Assembly: GCA_964036155.1 (NCBI GenBank)
Contig: OZ038422.1
Span: 79,321,201-79,385,200, forward strand
DNA: 64,000 nucleotides
Direction of reading: 5' to 3'
Source of the DNA: Diploscapter coronatus
Lineage: Eukaryota; Nematoda; Chromadorea; Rhabditida; Rhabditidae
Part shown: piece by piece, positions 24,222 through 36,100 of the stretch
Position numbering within the stretch: position 1 is the first letter of the stretch
How the letters are laid out: the number at the start of each line of letters is the position of its first letter
Notes under the pieces: model-generated
Databases searched by the model: none
Seen by the model: the letters and a program-made list of their open reading frames with translations, nothing else
What the model was told of the DNA's origin: nothing
Position numbers and translations under genes: made by a program

Positions 24222-24891
24222 GACGGTCTAGCCCTTGACGCTGCACAGTAGCCAGAAGAATGAAACGCACATAAATCAGCTCCAAAGTAAAAACTCACTC
24301 TTTTCAAATGGCATCGAATCACTTCGAATATCTTGTGGTTTCACTAAATGAATATATTTGCACAAAGCTGCAAGTTTTTGACACGATTTGAGATTGTGTC
24401 GTGTCATTTTGAAGAGACATGTCCTATTCGATTAAATGTAGTTGCATTCTGATGAGAATTTCAGTATTTCATGTTCTGGGACTTACCTTCAAAATTCGCA
24501 TTTCTTTATCTTCTTTAATTTTTGATCCGCTCTATCAGATTCATTAACGAAGAAAGAAGCAAATGCAGTATACAAAGACAGCGCATGTAAATACGCAAAG
24601 TGGACGGGACATTGTGCTACCGTATCGATTTCTCTGGCAGGTTTTGAATTCGTTTCGAAGATTAGACATTTCATGCATTTCTCGTCTTTTATGCATGATT
24701 TTGAATAATTTTATGATGTTCTAGAACATTTTCACTCCAGTTTTCTCTCGTTATTGATCATAATAGCGTGATAATAGAGATATCCGAACAATTGCCGATT
24801 AACAGGTTTCTTTATTTTTCAATCCATGTTATCTCACTTGCAATGTCTCTTCTTTAGCTCAATCACTATCTAGTGCCATGAAAGGACGTTA

Positions 24892-24911
24892 GAAATATAG
24901 GCTGCGATGTC
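24892..24911 (+). promoter_or_regulatory. PSE of U5 copy 2
   Basis: GAAATATAGGCTGCGATGTC, one base different from copy 1 and at the same distance from the U5 start. Confidence 0.72.
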
Positions 24912-24952
24912 CAAGTGATCTGGAATATTATCCATTCGAATATGGACACTTC

Positions 24953-25065
24953 ACTCTCGTCCTTCTGCAATTACCCGAGAAAATCTTTCGCCTTTTACTA
25001 AAGATTTCCGTGCAGGAAGACAAACATGAGCTTGTTGATTTTTGGAATCCCCTTGGAAAAGGGGA
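24953..25065 (+). ncRNA. U5: U5 spliceosomal snRNA, copy 2
   Basis: Loop 1 CGCCTTTTACTAAAG, the Sm site GATTTTTGG and the 3' hairpin TCCCCTTGGAAAAGGGGA are all kept. Two substitutions in the 5' stem region distinguish it from copy 1. A PSE is retained, so it is probably expressed. Confidence 0.94.
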
Positions 25066-26309
25066 ATAAAGATAGAGAAATAAACAGAAAACACTAAAAT
25101 CGGAAAAGTTATTCATTTTCAAATTACAGGTGGATTATCATATCAGTTCTTCTGTTCAAATTTGGAAAATTGAAATGATGGAATAGCTTTAATTTACTTT
25201 TTTACATCTGAACATTCAGTATTACAGTATTAGAGCTAGAATCTAGAAATGTTCCTAGTCTACTATTCAAAATATCGCCAAATCAAGAGATCACGAGCAT
25301 GCTTTGACAGGATTCCAAATATTCAATGGTTCAAAGGCTTCAAAATACGTAATTTCGTTGTGTTCATTTGATTAATGTTGTGTTGTGTTCTCAAATTTTC
25401 ATAAATTTATTCATTCTTTCCATAATTTTCCATAAAAATTCACATTTTATGACCTCTCACTTTGAGAGACGATCCAAATTTCCATTGCGACCAGATAGGT
25501 CGACGCAAGTATTACCTTGCTCAAAGAACTTTTGAGGACGATACAGTCCCAAACTCGATAGAATTCCCATTCCTGAGTTAAATTCTAGTCTGCAATGATT
25601 TAGGCGAAGTTGGGGAGTGGATTTCTAACTAGCCGAATGAAAGTGGGAGCACGAGGAAATGGAGGGAGAGAAAGATGCCTCGCCCACTAAGATTTAGCGC
25701 AGGGAGGACAAGTATATTGGGGATGAGCCCGAGAAACTATCTCAATAAGAGATTCTTGAGGTAAATTCAAAGAACGACCTCCACGGTTGTTAAAGAAATT
25801 TTGAAACGCTTTCCCAATGGAGAGCCATAAAACGAAAATATAAAGTCAAAATAGAGAATCATCAATAAAATTAAATAAACCTAAACTCCGACAAAATCAG
25901 TCAGGAATGGGATTTCATTATTTTATCGTCCGTTATTTCGTTCAAGACATCGATAAGTTGAGTCGTCAAAATGTCAAATTGTCAAATCTAAATCTCGAAA
26001 TAGAGAGTAGAGGAATTGTCTAATTTTCTATGATAATTTCTAAATTTATGGTATGTCGAGTCAATCATCCTAGTAATTCGGATTTATTTTCTTCTATAAT
26101 TTCTAAATTTTCTAGAGTAATTAAGGGTTTGGATCAACACAGATGAATTTCTTTTTGATTAGGGTATTTGAAGAAGGGTCAGGCAATATTTCTATAAATT
26201 AAAAAGACTTTCTGTCAGAACGGAAAATTATAAAGTAGTAGAGTAGAAGAAGAGTTCTGCAAAGCGAATTCTATCCATAGAAAATTGACACAATAGTGAT
26301 CCGAAACAC

Positions 26310-26571
26310 CATTTTAGCGGAATATTTTTGCTTAATGGGGATAGACTCGGACGATTTGGGATCTGAGTTAAGCCCTTTCTAGCAGAGCTGGGTGAAATTC
26401 TGATTTCTCTTTGCTTTTCTGCATTTTATGTTCATGTTCTATTTGGATGCTTTCATTTTGCTTTCTAATTTTATGACCTCTTTCGAGGTTTGCAAACATT
26501 TCGAGGAATCCGTGTTTCAGGACTCAACGAGGGTAATTGGTGAAAGTTTTCAACCAGCAATAACCGCTCCT
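26310..26571. other. Conserved island, copy 2; candidate unannotated ncRNA
   Basis: Identical over 262 bp to 8379-8640. The frame that is open in copy 1 is closed here by TAG at about 26572-26574, which argues against a protein. See the copy 1 entry. Confidence 0.35.
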
Positions 26572-27189
26572 TAGCAGGGCTTCACAGGACACGGTACAAC
26601 CTTTGCGCAAGGATAGAGATCCCTTCTGCACAAAACCCTATGGCCCCACTTTATGAAATGTCGCTGCCTATTTTGTTGTTTCTATGTTCCATATTTATTC
26701 ATAGGCTAAAGAGAGAGAGAGAAATATGCTTTTTGAACACGAGAATACCTCGCAAGTAGCATGGCATTGTCGCTTGTGAGGAGGTAGATATTGCACTCTT
26801 TGCAACTCGATTTCACACGAGCCACGCCTTTCTTTCACTCACTATTCCCTTTCTCCGTTCTTGTTTTCTTTCCGTTTCTCCGGAAAAGCGAAGAGAAATA
26901 GAGGGCAAGGCTTGGAGGAAGCAATTTGCAAGGAATATACAGTATCCACCTTCTCACCAGGGCTGGATAGTATCATAGTACTGTAATAGCATAGTATTGA
27001 ATGTGATGGAAGGAAAGGAGTGAAATTGTGCAATGAAAATGTCTCTCTTTCACTCTTCTTCTTCTCCTTCTTTGACACCTCCCGTTTTTCCATCATTCTC
27101 TTTTCGTGCATGACAAAGAATAGCAGGAATAGCACTATCTGGTATATTTCACCCGAGCCGAATATTGCTTCAGTTTACCACTGCTCGAC

Positions 27190-27373
27190 ATCGCTTCTCG
27201 GCCTTATGGCTAAGATCAAAGTTAGTAACTGTTCTTATCGAATTAACCTTCGATATCTCCTCAATTGAGGAGAACAAGGTTGTTTGATTTTTGGAGGCTT
27301 GATCGGAACCGGGGCTTGCTCCGACCGATCACGGGTCGTTCCAGCGTGGCACTAGAGCTGGACACGGCCCACA
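27190..27373 (+). ncRNA. U2: U2 spliceosomal snRNA, copy 2
   Basis: Identical to copy 1 along the whole RNA, including the TTAGTA branch-recognition variant, the Sm site and the downstream ACCCCAAAATGGGGT hairpin. Sequence diverges again within about 15 bp past the hairpin. The insertion point of the Harbinger element is only about 65 bp past the RNA. Confidence 0.93.
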
Positions 27374-27448
27374 CCCCAAAATGGGGTGAATAAAATTATG
27401 AAATTGAATCAAAGAAGAGAAGGAAGTTTCGCGTTCAGGGGTGGGACC

Positions 27449-27655
27449 TAAGTAAAAATTACCGTCACGGTAATTTTAAAATTTACCGTAACGGTAAAAA
27501 AATTACAATTCAATTTACTGTAACGGTAAAAAAATTACAATTCAATTTACTGTAACGGTAAAAAAATTACAATTTAATTTACCGCAACGTTAAAAAAATT
27601 ACAATTCAATTTACTGTAACGGTAAAAAATTACTGCAACAGTAAAATATTTACAT
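27449..27655. repeat. Left subterminal repeat array of the Harbinger element
   Basis: Copies of a unit of about 36 bp, containing TTACTGTAACGGTAAAAAAA followed by TTACAATTCAA, are repeated four to five times with slight changes. Each unit holds the palindrome TTACNGTNACGGTAA. Such arrays are candidate transposase or accessory-protein binding sites. Confidence 0.85.
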
Positions 27656-27744
27656 TTTCATATCAACCATCATTTTTTCCGTTTTTTTAAATAGGTGTTT
27701 TTATAACAACTAATTTTAGCATATGACATTTCTTAGAGTAGTGT

Positions 27745-28137
27745 TTTTATAGAGGGATAGATGATACCCAAAAAGTCGATCCTCAAATTTCGAGTTCATT
27801 TTTCACCCCTGGGGGTTTTCGACTACGCTGATTACGAATCTGATGGTTAAAACCCGATCCGACCATTTGTTCCGCATGTTCCGGAAGGGTCGGATCCGGT
27901 CGTTCCGCAAAATTCGAATTTGGTATCAAAATGCTCGCAGAGACCAGCTGAGCACGATTCTGAAAAGATCTCGTCGGAATGACGCCGAATAAGGAAGTTA
28001 TGATGAACATAGCGAATCATACGGAAATTTTCATGTCGATTTTTCGCTTCTTTTAATTTTCAACTTTTTTAAAAGCCCCAGATTCCGTGAGTTATTTATA
28101 CTAGAAAGTAGCCCAGGTCTTCTAGTTTCTGAAACAC
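27745..28137. repeat. Dispersed repeat, copy 2, within the Harbinger element
   Basis: Aligns with 14425-14838 in the same orientation. Either the transposon captured it or it inserted into the transposon. The stretch 28138-28940 that follows has no gene I can support. Confidence 0.8.
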
Positions 28138-28948
28138 GACCATGAAAAGAAATAGGCAACTGCAGAAATTATGATAATAGACGTCTCAATTGTTGTGATT
28201 GGATTGCATATTTTTGTCAATTTTCATCTAGTTTGAATTCATCAGCCAACGTTATTGATATTATATAAATTTGAATTTCGAATTTACGATATGAAACTAC
28301 TTTCATCAAACTTCATTACTTTACGTGGACCAACGACAACTCGGATAAGGAAAAAGGACAGTAAAATGTGAAGATGTTGTTTTCAGATCCCCCCTGCGTG
28401 ACAATTTACTTCATGAAACAGACATGACATAATCGACAGGTCCCCGTAATAACTATCGCTCAGGATGATGTCCTTACCATGTTCATCATCTTATTACTTC
28501 TTGTTTTCTTCACCTTTTCCTTGAATTATTGCCACTATTGAGTATTAATATACCTTTTATTGATTAGTAACTAAGTGTTATGGTGCCCCTTTATGCCAGT
28601 CAACACTTGTGCTCGAGTAATGGATTTATTACGAGAGACAAGGGTAAAAGTACAGTCCGGGAAGTCGGAGGAAATTGGAGAACAGCCGCTCGTCAGGAGA
28701 GCAGGAGGGTAGACTGACTATTCAGAGGAGAATGGTCAATCAATAATTGTTAATGGTCAGGGAATATAGATAACTACTAACGAGGAGGGAGAAGAGCTAG
28801 TGTCGTGAGGCGGCACTGCTAGGAGAGAGAGAGAGAGTACGAAAGTGAGAAAGAAACGAAATAGCATAGTGGTATATTTTCTCTGTGTCCGCTATTTTGA
28901 AATTTTGTTTCCATTTTTATTACTAACACATCTATATTCATCTATATT

Positions 28949-31097
28949 ATGCCGCGATTGAGACGCATCCGATACAAAATTGTGGATCCAATTTGGAAAT
29001 TTGAAATCTCCCAGTCCAGTTTTATCCGCCGGTACAGATTCCCCCCTTTCGGTTTCCGTCGACTTGTCCGATTACTAACTCCACACCTTCCGAGAGGGCG
29101 CAACTGCAAAATCTCACCAACTGTAAAAGTAAGCTTTTCCCTTTGAAATTTATGCAATTTAGACTAGTAAAATTAAGTGGTACCTAAGGGAAGGGCCAAA
29201 CAGTATCGTATTGTCTTGTATCATTCGTAACATCATTTTTAAGATGCATTCTTTGAAAAAAAAAACGAACGATTATAGAGTGAGGAGGTTCAGTACGAAG
29301 TATTCCGGATTCGGAATACTTTGCAAATTACTCTATTCGACTCTTTCACGGAATGCGTCTTAACACGGATGTGTAGTCAAGCAATAATTTCGTAACTCAA
29401 CTCATCTTTAAGCATTCTTTTGTGTAGTGATTGAACAAAGTCAAAGTTTGAGAGAAACTAAGGCAGATACTTTTGCTAAAATAGCAACTTGTTCCAAACG
29501 GGAACTGAATATAGGTCAGCTCAGGAATCGGATGTTTAGAAATAATCCTCGTTGTATCCATCTCATATATATCAAAATTTTAACCATATTCCAATCTAAT
29601 GTTTTGGTATCAAAATACCTTTTAGATATCACTATAGTTCTTGAATAAGTGCAAATTTAGAATATGCATGAAATATTAATTGAATGAGATCGTTGAACAT
29701 TCACCACAATTCTAGGTGGCAGCAGCTATCCGTTATCTTGCGAGCAATTCTTTTCAAGATGCTGTAGCAGACGCCCTGGGAGTGTCTCAGCAATCAGTAT
29801 CCCGATTCGTTCATCAAGTGATTGACGCGCTCGTTTCTAGACCCATAATGGAAGCTGCCATTGTCTACCCAAAAACGGATCAGGAAAAAGAATTGTGTGC
29901 TAGAACATTTGGAAAAACCATACCATGTAGGATCAATTCGCTTTTCTATTTAAAGATAAAAATATTGAAATCGCGATAGATTATTCCTGGTGGGTTTTCT
30001 AGAATTTGAAAGATTTCCCCAAACTCGTAATTTCCACACAAGCTTTAATTCGATATTCGTCAATTGAAAAGTGGAAAAAAATCGAAGTGTCAATTCTCTG
30101 AAATAATTAATCATGAAAGATTTTCATTAACATAAAAATATCAACACATGTTTTGAAAGAATGTTCCATTTTCAGCAGTTTGGGGGGCGCTCGATGGGAG
30201 TCTGATAGCTATTGAAGCCCCACGATTATATCCTCAAGACTACAGGGCACGACGTCATGGATACTTCCTCAACGTTCAAGTCAGTTCTGTCAAATCTCGC
30301 GTCTCTAACATCCGTTTGAAATGTTATTTAATTTTTAGATAGACATTAAATAAGTAAGAAAACCGATATCTCAATTTCGCCGTAGATATTTTATGAGGAT
30401 CTAATAACGTTAAAATAGAAGAGTCAACCAATACAGATTGACAAATGTGAAATTTCACTTCTTATTCTCGTATCTAAGAAACTGATAAAATATACAGCCC
30501 ATTAAAAAAAGTTCTTGTATTGTGTAGGCTCGACAATTTTTCACTTTGACTACACCCGATTATATCCATGAATAAATAATAACCACGAAGCATAGGTAGA
30601 CTAATGCTATCTTTTAGGCAGTATCAGATGGACGTGGTTATTGTCTCTTCGTGGATGCAACGAATTGTGGAAGTCGCCACGACAACTCCGCTTACATCTC
30701 TTCTACAAGTTTTCATTTCGAGAGCAGACAACAATCTAAAAGATTCCAACTTATCGCGGACAAAGGTTACCAAAATCTCCCGGTCTGTATTGCAATGTAC
30801 AGAAATCCCCAAAATCGTCAAGAGCGAGACTTGAATGCAATTATACGCAAAAAGCGTGTAGTTGTAGAACAATTTTTTGGCTGTTTAAAGCGAAAGTTTA
30901 AGATTTTACAAAATGTTATTCGTGTACCAACGGAGTACGCTCCATCAGTAGTTTGTGCTTGTATCGTACTCAGTAACATTATGCTTATTTGGGGTTTTCG
31001 TAAACCAATCAGAAATCCAAACATAGCAAATCCGAATTTTATCCATTCTCCTAACAATTGCCCCAATCCACGAGCGTTCTATGCTCAACAATTGTGA
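28949..31097 (+). CDS. Harbinger DDE transposase, 324 aa, apparently intact
   Basis: Four exons join in phase: 28949-29128, 29716-29926, 30176-30279 and 30618-31097 (975 nt). A helix-turn-helix-like segment ADALGVSQQSVSRFVHQV lies near residues 77-95. The DDE_Tnp_4 catalytic triad is visible: D137 in GALDGSL, D187 in GSRHDNS and E249 in RVVVEQFFGCLK, with spacing usual for HARBI1-like proteins. HGYFLNVQ before the third intron matches the conserved strand preceding the second Asp. The protein would cut and join transposon ends, normally together with a second DNA-binding protein. No stops or frameshifts were found. The ATG at 28949 gives an Arg-rich start; an earlier exon cannot be excluded. 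Confidence 0.9.
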
Positions 31098-31917
31098 TTT
31101 TTTCACCAATGAATGTCTGTATTCTCATCATCTCATGAAAGTAAATATTATTTGGAAAACATTTATTTGTATTGTTGTGGTTGTCCTTTTATGGCAATAA
31201 ACAGTTATGACTCAGAATCTATTGAGTACAATAAAAGAAACAATCCGAATGAAGGAAGAACTTAAAGAGCAATCAATCGAATAATTCACCATTGAGCATA
31301 GAAAGTAAATTGAATAATGGGTCTCTAATGTACCCGTCATAAACTGAGAAATTTAGACGATAAAATGAAATAACAGTTATTCTTTTATATATATATTTCT
31401 TTCTATTTATATTCTCGATTGTCTAAGATGAACTTTGCCTAGCGGGAGGGGTGAGACGTTGAGTGGAAATAAAGAAATTATAGAGCGTCGCGAGAATACA
31501 GTAAGACTAGGCGAAAAGGCTTCGCCCCAACGTTCGATCCCCAGAGAAAGGCAATGCTCATTTCATAGGTAATGGAGAGGACGGTCTGTTAAACTGCATA
31601 GAGCTAGATTTTTAGCTTCACTAATAAACTCTTTGCAATTTTTTTCACATAAGAATTTTTTATCGAAAATTTTATAAACAACTTTTGAACTTGTTGCTTT
31701 AGACGAGATGTGGTTATGAAGAGTGATTCCAGATAATTGAAGCAATACCCACTATCTGGGTTGATGAGACTACAACAGATCACATTTCAGGACTGTCCAT
31801 GTCCTCGACACCAGGGTTCTTCTCCTGAAAATATTCCTTTGTTTGAGATTTTAAACAAAATAATCGTCAAAGTTAGATTTGGATATTTTTTATAGAACAT
31901 CGAATCAAAAAATTCAA

Positions 31918-33874
31918 TTAATAGATAATTGGTTTACTAACATTCAATTTCTGGAGTATGGCGCTGAGCGTCTTTTCGATCCTCATCTGTCCTTGTTGGA
32001 TCCTTTTCTGTTCCCGTTTGATCGAAATGATTCTCGAGTCCAGAGATTCGTGTCCATAGTTCGGGTCGTTTTCGTCCTCGTGCGTTTCAGCTTCCCCGTT
32101 ATCTTGGCTCTGTTCTACTTCCCTTTGTTCACCACCATCGCCGGGTTCGTCATCCGACAGAACCTGAATGCCACATTTGAAATTTTCCTTTAAATTATAC
32201 TTTTCAAAGTTCTATTAATTGGAAAAAAGTACAACTCATCCTATATTTGATAGATACTATTACGTTGCGAGAATATTTCATAATACCGACATGCTAGAAT
32301 AAGAAAATGAAAATACGCAGTATGCTTTTTATGAATTATTTCTCCTATTTGCAAAAATTCACGTAACATATAAAAATATATCAAATATATGGGTGTACAT
32401 TAAATTTTTCTAAGAGATTTGGATAAAAATTTTTTGCCATATTTTATTATCACTACAATTTTTGTAAAAAAAACTTCAATATTTTCGTCGTTATGAAAAT
32501 TCTGTGAAGTTTATCACCACAGATTCTAATAGGTAACAACATCCTTAGCTAATAAATAATTTCTTATATTGAGTGATAAAATTTTTAAAAATTCATACAA
32601 TAATTCTGTAGTAATTAGACTGCACATAAATTCCATATTCATGATCGTTCTTAAAGAAAATTTTTAAAATCTTACCAGTGAAGTTATTCCGCCTTTGATC
32701 TTTCCAAACGCCGGAGTTTTGCTGGCAAAGTCGAACACGATTTGTTGGGAAGGGGAAAGCTCGTTTCTGAAAGGAAAACATTCAAATTTAATGTTGATAA
32801 TAATAACGACTTTAACATGCTATAGCTTAACAATTTACCAAAATATAGCTTATCACTATTCAAATCCGAATAATTTTAAAAATTAGTGAGAAAGAATTTA
32901 TATAATTTGAGGAAAAATGACCTGCTCTTGCCCGATAGAATTTTCCTCTTTGTTGCCGCTTTAATGTAGTCAATGTGCGTTTTCATCTGAGTTCCATCAA
33001 CTTCTGGCAGGCAAAGGCTGAGCATTTTTTTGTTGACAGTTGCAAGCAACGCTGCTTTGGCCCTTTCGAGTCTGAAATAAAATAATTCGAAAACTTTGAA
33101 TATTTATAAAATTATTCCGATCTTGATAAGGTCCATAATCTAGGATTCGTTTGGCATAATAGACATTTGAAAATGTAGTCTAATTTTGTGTTGAATTAGT
33201 TTATGTTAAACCTTTAAACAAAATAAATACATTATTTTTCAAAATTTGTCTCGATTTTCATGAAAATAGTCAAATTCTTAATATTCGTTTCATCAATTCT
33301 TCTATATATAGGATAATGTTCATACCGTCGTGATCCATCAGGAGATTTCGAGTCGGCGAGGAGTTTCTGATAATCAGGATTGTAGTAGTTCTTGATCAAC
33401 TGGACAGAAACTTCTTTAGGCAAATGTACTGAAAAGGTCAATAATTTCAAAATAGGATCCTCAAAGATAATTCTTAGCAATAATGAATCTAATTTTATTT
33501 AACTAGAGAATTTCGACTTATTTATTACCACGAATATTCAAAAAATATTTTGGATACCGTACTTTGAACCATCATATCTAGAAATGTATTTTTCGTATTG
33601 CTGATTGGACTAGCATCTTATGATGAAAGTTTTTAATCGAGAAGATTTGATCAATGTTATCTAAAGGATCGCAAATGATGAACTAACCTTTTATCTCCTT
33701 GTTCTTCCCGAGTTTCCTTTTTTTGGTGGCTTTTTTCTTCTTCAACTTCGAAGTGGAAGGCTGAGATGTGTTATCGGATTCGCTCTCCGAGCTCCACGAA
33801 AGATGACGCTTCCTCGGCCTCTGGTTCGTGATTGAGACATCACTCAAACTTGCTTCCGAGTCTTCGGTGCTCAT
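31918..33874 (-). CDS. Second protein of the Harbinger element, 258 aa, no recognised domain
   Basis: Five minus-strand exons join in phase: 33874-33688, 33428-33326, 33071-32922, 32766-32676 and 32163-31918 (777 nt). Residues 1-62 are Ser/Glu-rich and end in a strong basic stretch (KLKKKKATKKRKLGKNK), probably a nuclear localisation signal. The middle (about 65-175) holds helical, charged sequence with PSQQIVFDFASKTPAFGK. Residues 176-225 are very acidic, and the tail (DSRIISIKREQKRIQQGQ...) looks like a coiled coil. Harbinger elements usually carry a Myb/SANT or MADF partner that brings the transposase to the nucleus and DNA; this protein fits by position, but I see no tryptophan-spaced Myb repeat. 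The last exon may end earlier at a GTTAGT donor. Confidence 0.75.
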
Positions 33875-34136
33875 TTCTGAAATTTCGAAAATATTCATAG
33901 AAAAGAGATCATCTATTAAAAAATTAAGCGACGATATTAAAATCGTAAGACAAAACCTTTAATTCTAAGAGGATAAGTAATTAACTATGACAATGAAGAT
34001 TAAAATCTACAAAAAAAAATCATGCAAATATAATTCTTTTAGAAAAAAAACGAAAATAAACCTGGAAAAATGGGTAAAAATTCTCAAAATAACAAGAAAA
34101 ATTGAAAAAATGTTGAAAAATGACTTAAAAGAAAAA

Positions 34137-34200
34137 TTACCGTGACAGTAAAAAAATTACATGATAGAGTTATCATGTAATTTTTTTACCGTCACGGTAA
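34137..34200. repeat. Near-perfect palindrome near the right end of the Harbinger element
   Basis: TTACCGTGACAGTAAAAAAA and its inverse flank a centre ATGATAGAGTTATCAT. It combines two inverted subterminal units head to head and lies about 170 bp inside the right repeat array. Confidence 0.75.
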
Positions 34201-34367
34201 ATTGCCAGTCTGACGTAGTGGCTAAACAAAGTTGCGGTTTTTTTGCACATAATTGAAGATCCGTATCCTAAGTGGCAGAATGAGTAAAAAAAATGGAGAC
34301 AATTAAGCTCTAATTAGAATAATTAGGCTAATTTGGGACGAAGTAAAATGAGACAGTAATATTTTAT

Positions 34368-34736
34368 TGTGACAGTAATTTTTTTTACTGTGACGGTAAT
34401 TTTTTTACCGTGACAGTAAATTGAATTGTAATTTTTTACCGTGACAGTAAATTGAATTGTAATTTTTTTACCGTGACAGTAAATTGAATTGTAATTTTTT
34501 TACCGTTACAGTAAATTGAATTGTAATTTTTTACTATGGAACTCCTTCACATTTTCGTTGAATTTTACCGTGACGGTAATTTTTTTACAATCAAAATTAC
34601 CGTGACGGTAATTTTTTTACAATCAAAATTACCGTGACAGTAATTTTTTTACAATCAAAATTACCGTGACGGTAATTTTTTTACCGTCACAGTAAATTAA
34701 ATTACCGTGACGGTAATTTTTACTTAGGTCTCACCC
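34368..34736. repeat. Right subterminal repeat array and inverted end of the Harbinger element
   Basis: Two kinds of tandem unit are present. The first, about 36 bp, has TTTTTTACCGTGACAGTAAA followed by TTGAATTGTAA (four to five copies, 34380-34530). The second, about 34 bp, has ACCGTGACGGTAATTTTTTT followed by ACAATCAAAATT (three to four copies, 34565-34690). The terminal inverted repeat ends at 34736. Confidence 0.85.
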
Positions 34737-34903
34737 CAGGTTTTGAAATTCTAGACTTCTGGACATGACGAATTTCATGCAGACAGCGAGGAAACCGATG
34801 AAAGAGCGTGGTAGTATATGATTTACTATAACCCACTGTCTAACTCCATGTTATTTTGATAAAAGAATATAAAATACAAATTCGTCATGTCACAAACACG
34901 ATA
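34737..34903 (+). repeat. Segmental duplication, copy 2 (distal part)
   Basis: Continues the alignment with 9490-9655 after the transposon, beginning CAGGTTTTGAAATTCTAG. It ends at CACAAACACGATA. The following 34904-36040 has no gene I can support. Confidence 0.92.
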
Positions 34904-36043
34904 ATGTGAAGAAATAAAATAATGACGTATGGCTGAACGAAAGGTACAATTTAATTTACAAAATTGAACAAATGAAAAAACCAGAATATTACAGTAACTC
35001 GATAATAAATACAGAGAAACGAGCTAATGAACTAGATTGTTGGCTTGTTGATAATCAGTAAATCTACTATAATTGATGTATCATGGTGTCACGTCTAATG
35101 TGGAAAATTCTCTGCATATCTGAAGATTTAAAACTGTCGATATAGTCAATTGAAAAGAAAATAAACGGTGGTATTGAGCACATTTTCTTCTAATCTCAAA
35201 TGAGTTTAACGAACTCGGTACTTTGGTACAACATTTCAATTCTTCAGTTCCAAAAACCCTATAAATTATGTCAAATTTCCTTGTTACTTTTCCGTGATAA
35301 GACAGACGTTTGAATGATTCCGTACGATATGAGTTTTTTTTAGATAGACGGTATGGTTTTCAATAAATGAGGAATCTTTCAATGCTACTCAATTTAATAA
35401 GTTGCTTAACGATTTAACAACTGAGTTTTGTCATTTTAGTATTATTTTAATCTTCGGAATATCTAGGAATAATTTGCATTGTTCATTTTTTGTTAAATTG
35501 AGCTATGACTGATTACGGTAATTGGAAACAAGAGAAATTGTTCTTTCGCTAAAACTCTCGTCCACAAGTCTGTCGTCTTTACAGAGAAAATAAATAAGAT
35601 CGAGCTAGCAATTCCTTGTCATTCCGTGCTTCTGTACTGTATTGCTTGCACTAGACAATTTCGTCATATTTCTACTGCACAGACATTGTTAATGCGTTGA
35701 AAATGTAAAATTATTCATTTTTTATCGTGTCCAAATTAACAAACTAATCGAGATCCTTCTCAATACTTTCTTTTTAATCGAAATCAGTAGTGAGTGAAAC
35801 TTTCCGTTTCCAAAACTGAAAGTTTAGGTCATTTCTGACTTCAAAAATTTCCATATCGATTTAGAGCAATTTGAATTGAAAATTTCTACTTTTTAAACTC
35901 CATTCTTGTCCAACTTTTGTTCGGAACACTTTCACAATACTTCCCTTTCCCGAAAACTGCTGTTATCTTTTCGCCTTCACTTTTTCATTCCCAATTTCGT
36001 AATGTCATGTCATCTCTTCTCTCCAGTCACACATAGTTCTAAC

Positions 36044-36061
36044 GAAATAAGCTAGCATGTC
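36044..36061 (+). promoter_or_regulatory. PSE of the U1 gene
   Basis: GAAATAAGCTAGCATGTC ends 40 bp before the U1 start. It agrees with the U3 element (GAAATGGGTCGGCATGCC) at 13 of 18 positions with only transitions between them, and with U5 apart from a 2-base length difference. Confidence 0.78.
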
Positions 36062-36100
36062 TCACTCTTCCTCCTCTTCTCCCCCTTCCCAGCGTCTCAT

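Larger units (their letters stand above)
24796..27438 (+). repeat. Segmental duplication, copy 2 (proximal part)
   Basis: Same order and orientation as 6365-9492: U5, conserved island, U2. A deletion of about 0.4 kb relative to copy 1 lies near 26.1-26.2 kb. The copy is interrupted at CAG (27436-27438) by the Harbinger element and resumes at 34737. Confidence 0.93.
27439..34736. mobile_element. Complete 7.3-kb PIF/Harbinger DNA transposon
   Basis: The ends are inverted repeats of about 38 bp with one mismatch, starting GGGTGRGACCTAAGTAAAAA. CAG at 27436-27438 and 34737-34739 is a 3-bp target duplication; the empty site with a single CAG is at 9490-9492 in duplication copy 1. A 3-bp C(A/T)G or T(A/T)A duplication is typical of PIF/Harbinger. 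Inside are a plus-strand DDE transposase (28949-31097) and a convergent minus-strand second gene (31918-33874), the usual two-gene layout. Both ends carry tandem ACCGTNACGGT-type subterminal repeats. The left part also holds a copy of a dispersed repeat (27745-28137) that may be a nested insertion. Near-intact ends and genes suggest recent activity. Confidence 0.93.

Noticed and set aside
31440..31560. GC-richer patch with CGTTCGATCCC resembling a tRNA B box.
   Set aside because: No A box at the right distance and no closing acceptor stem.
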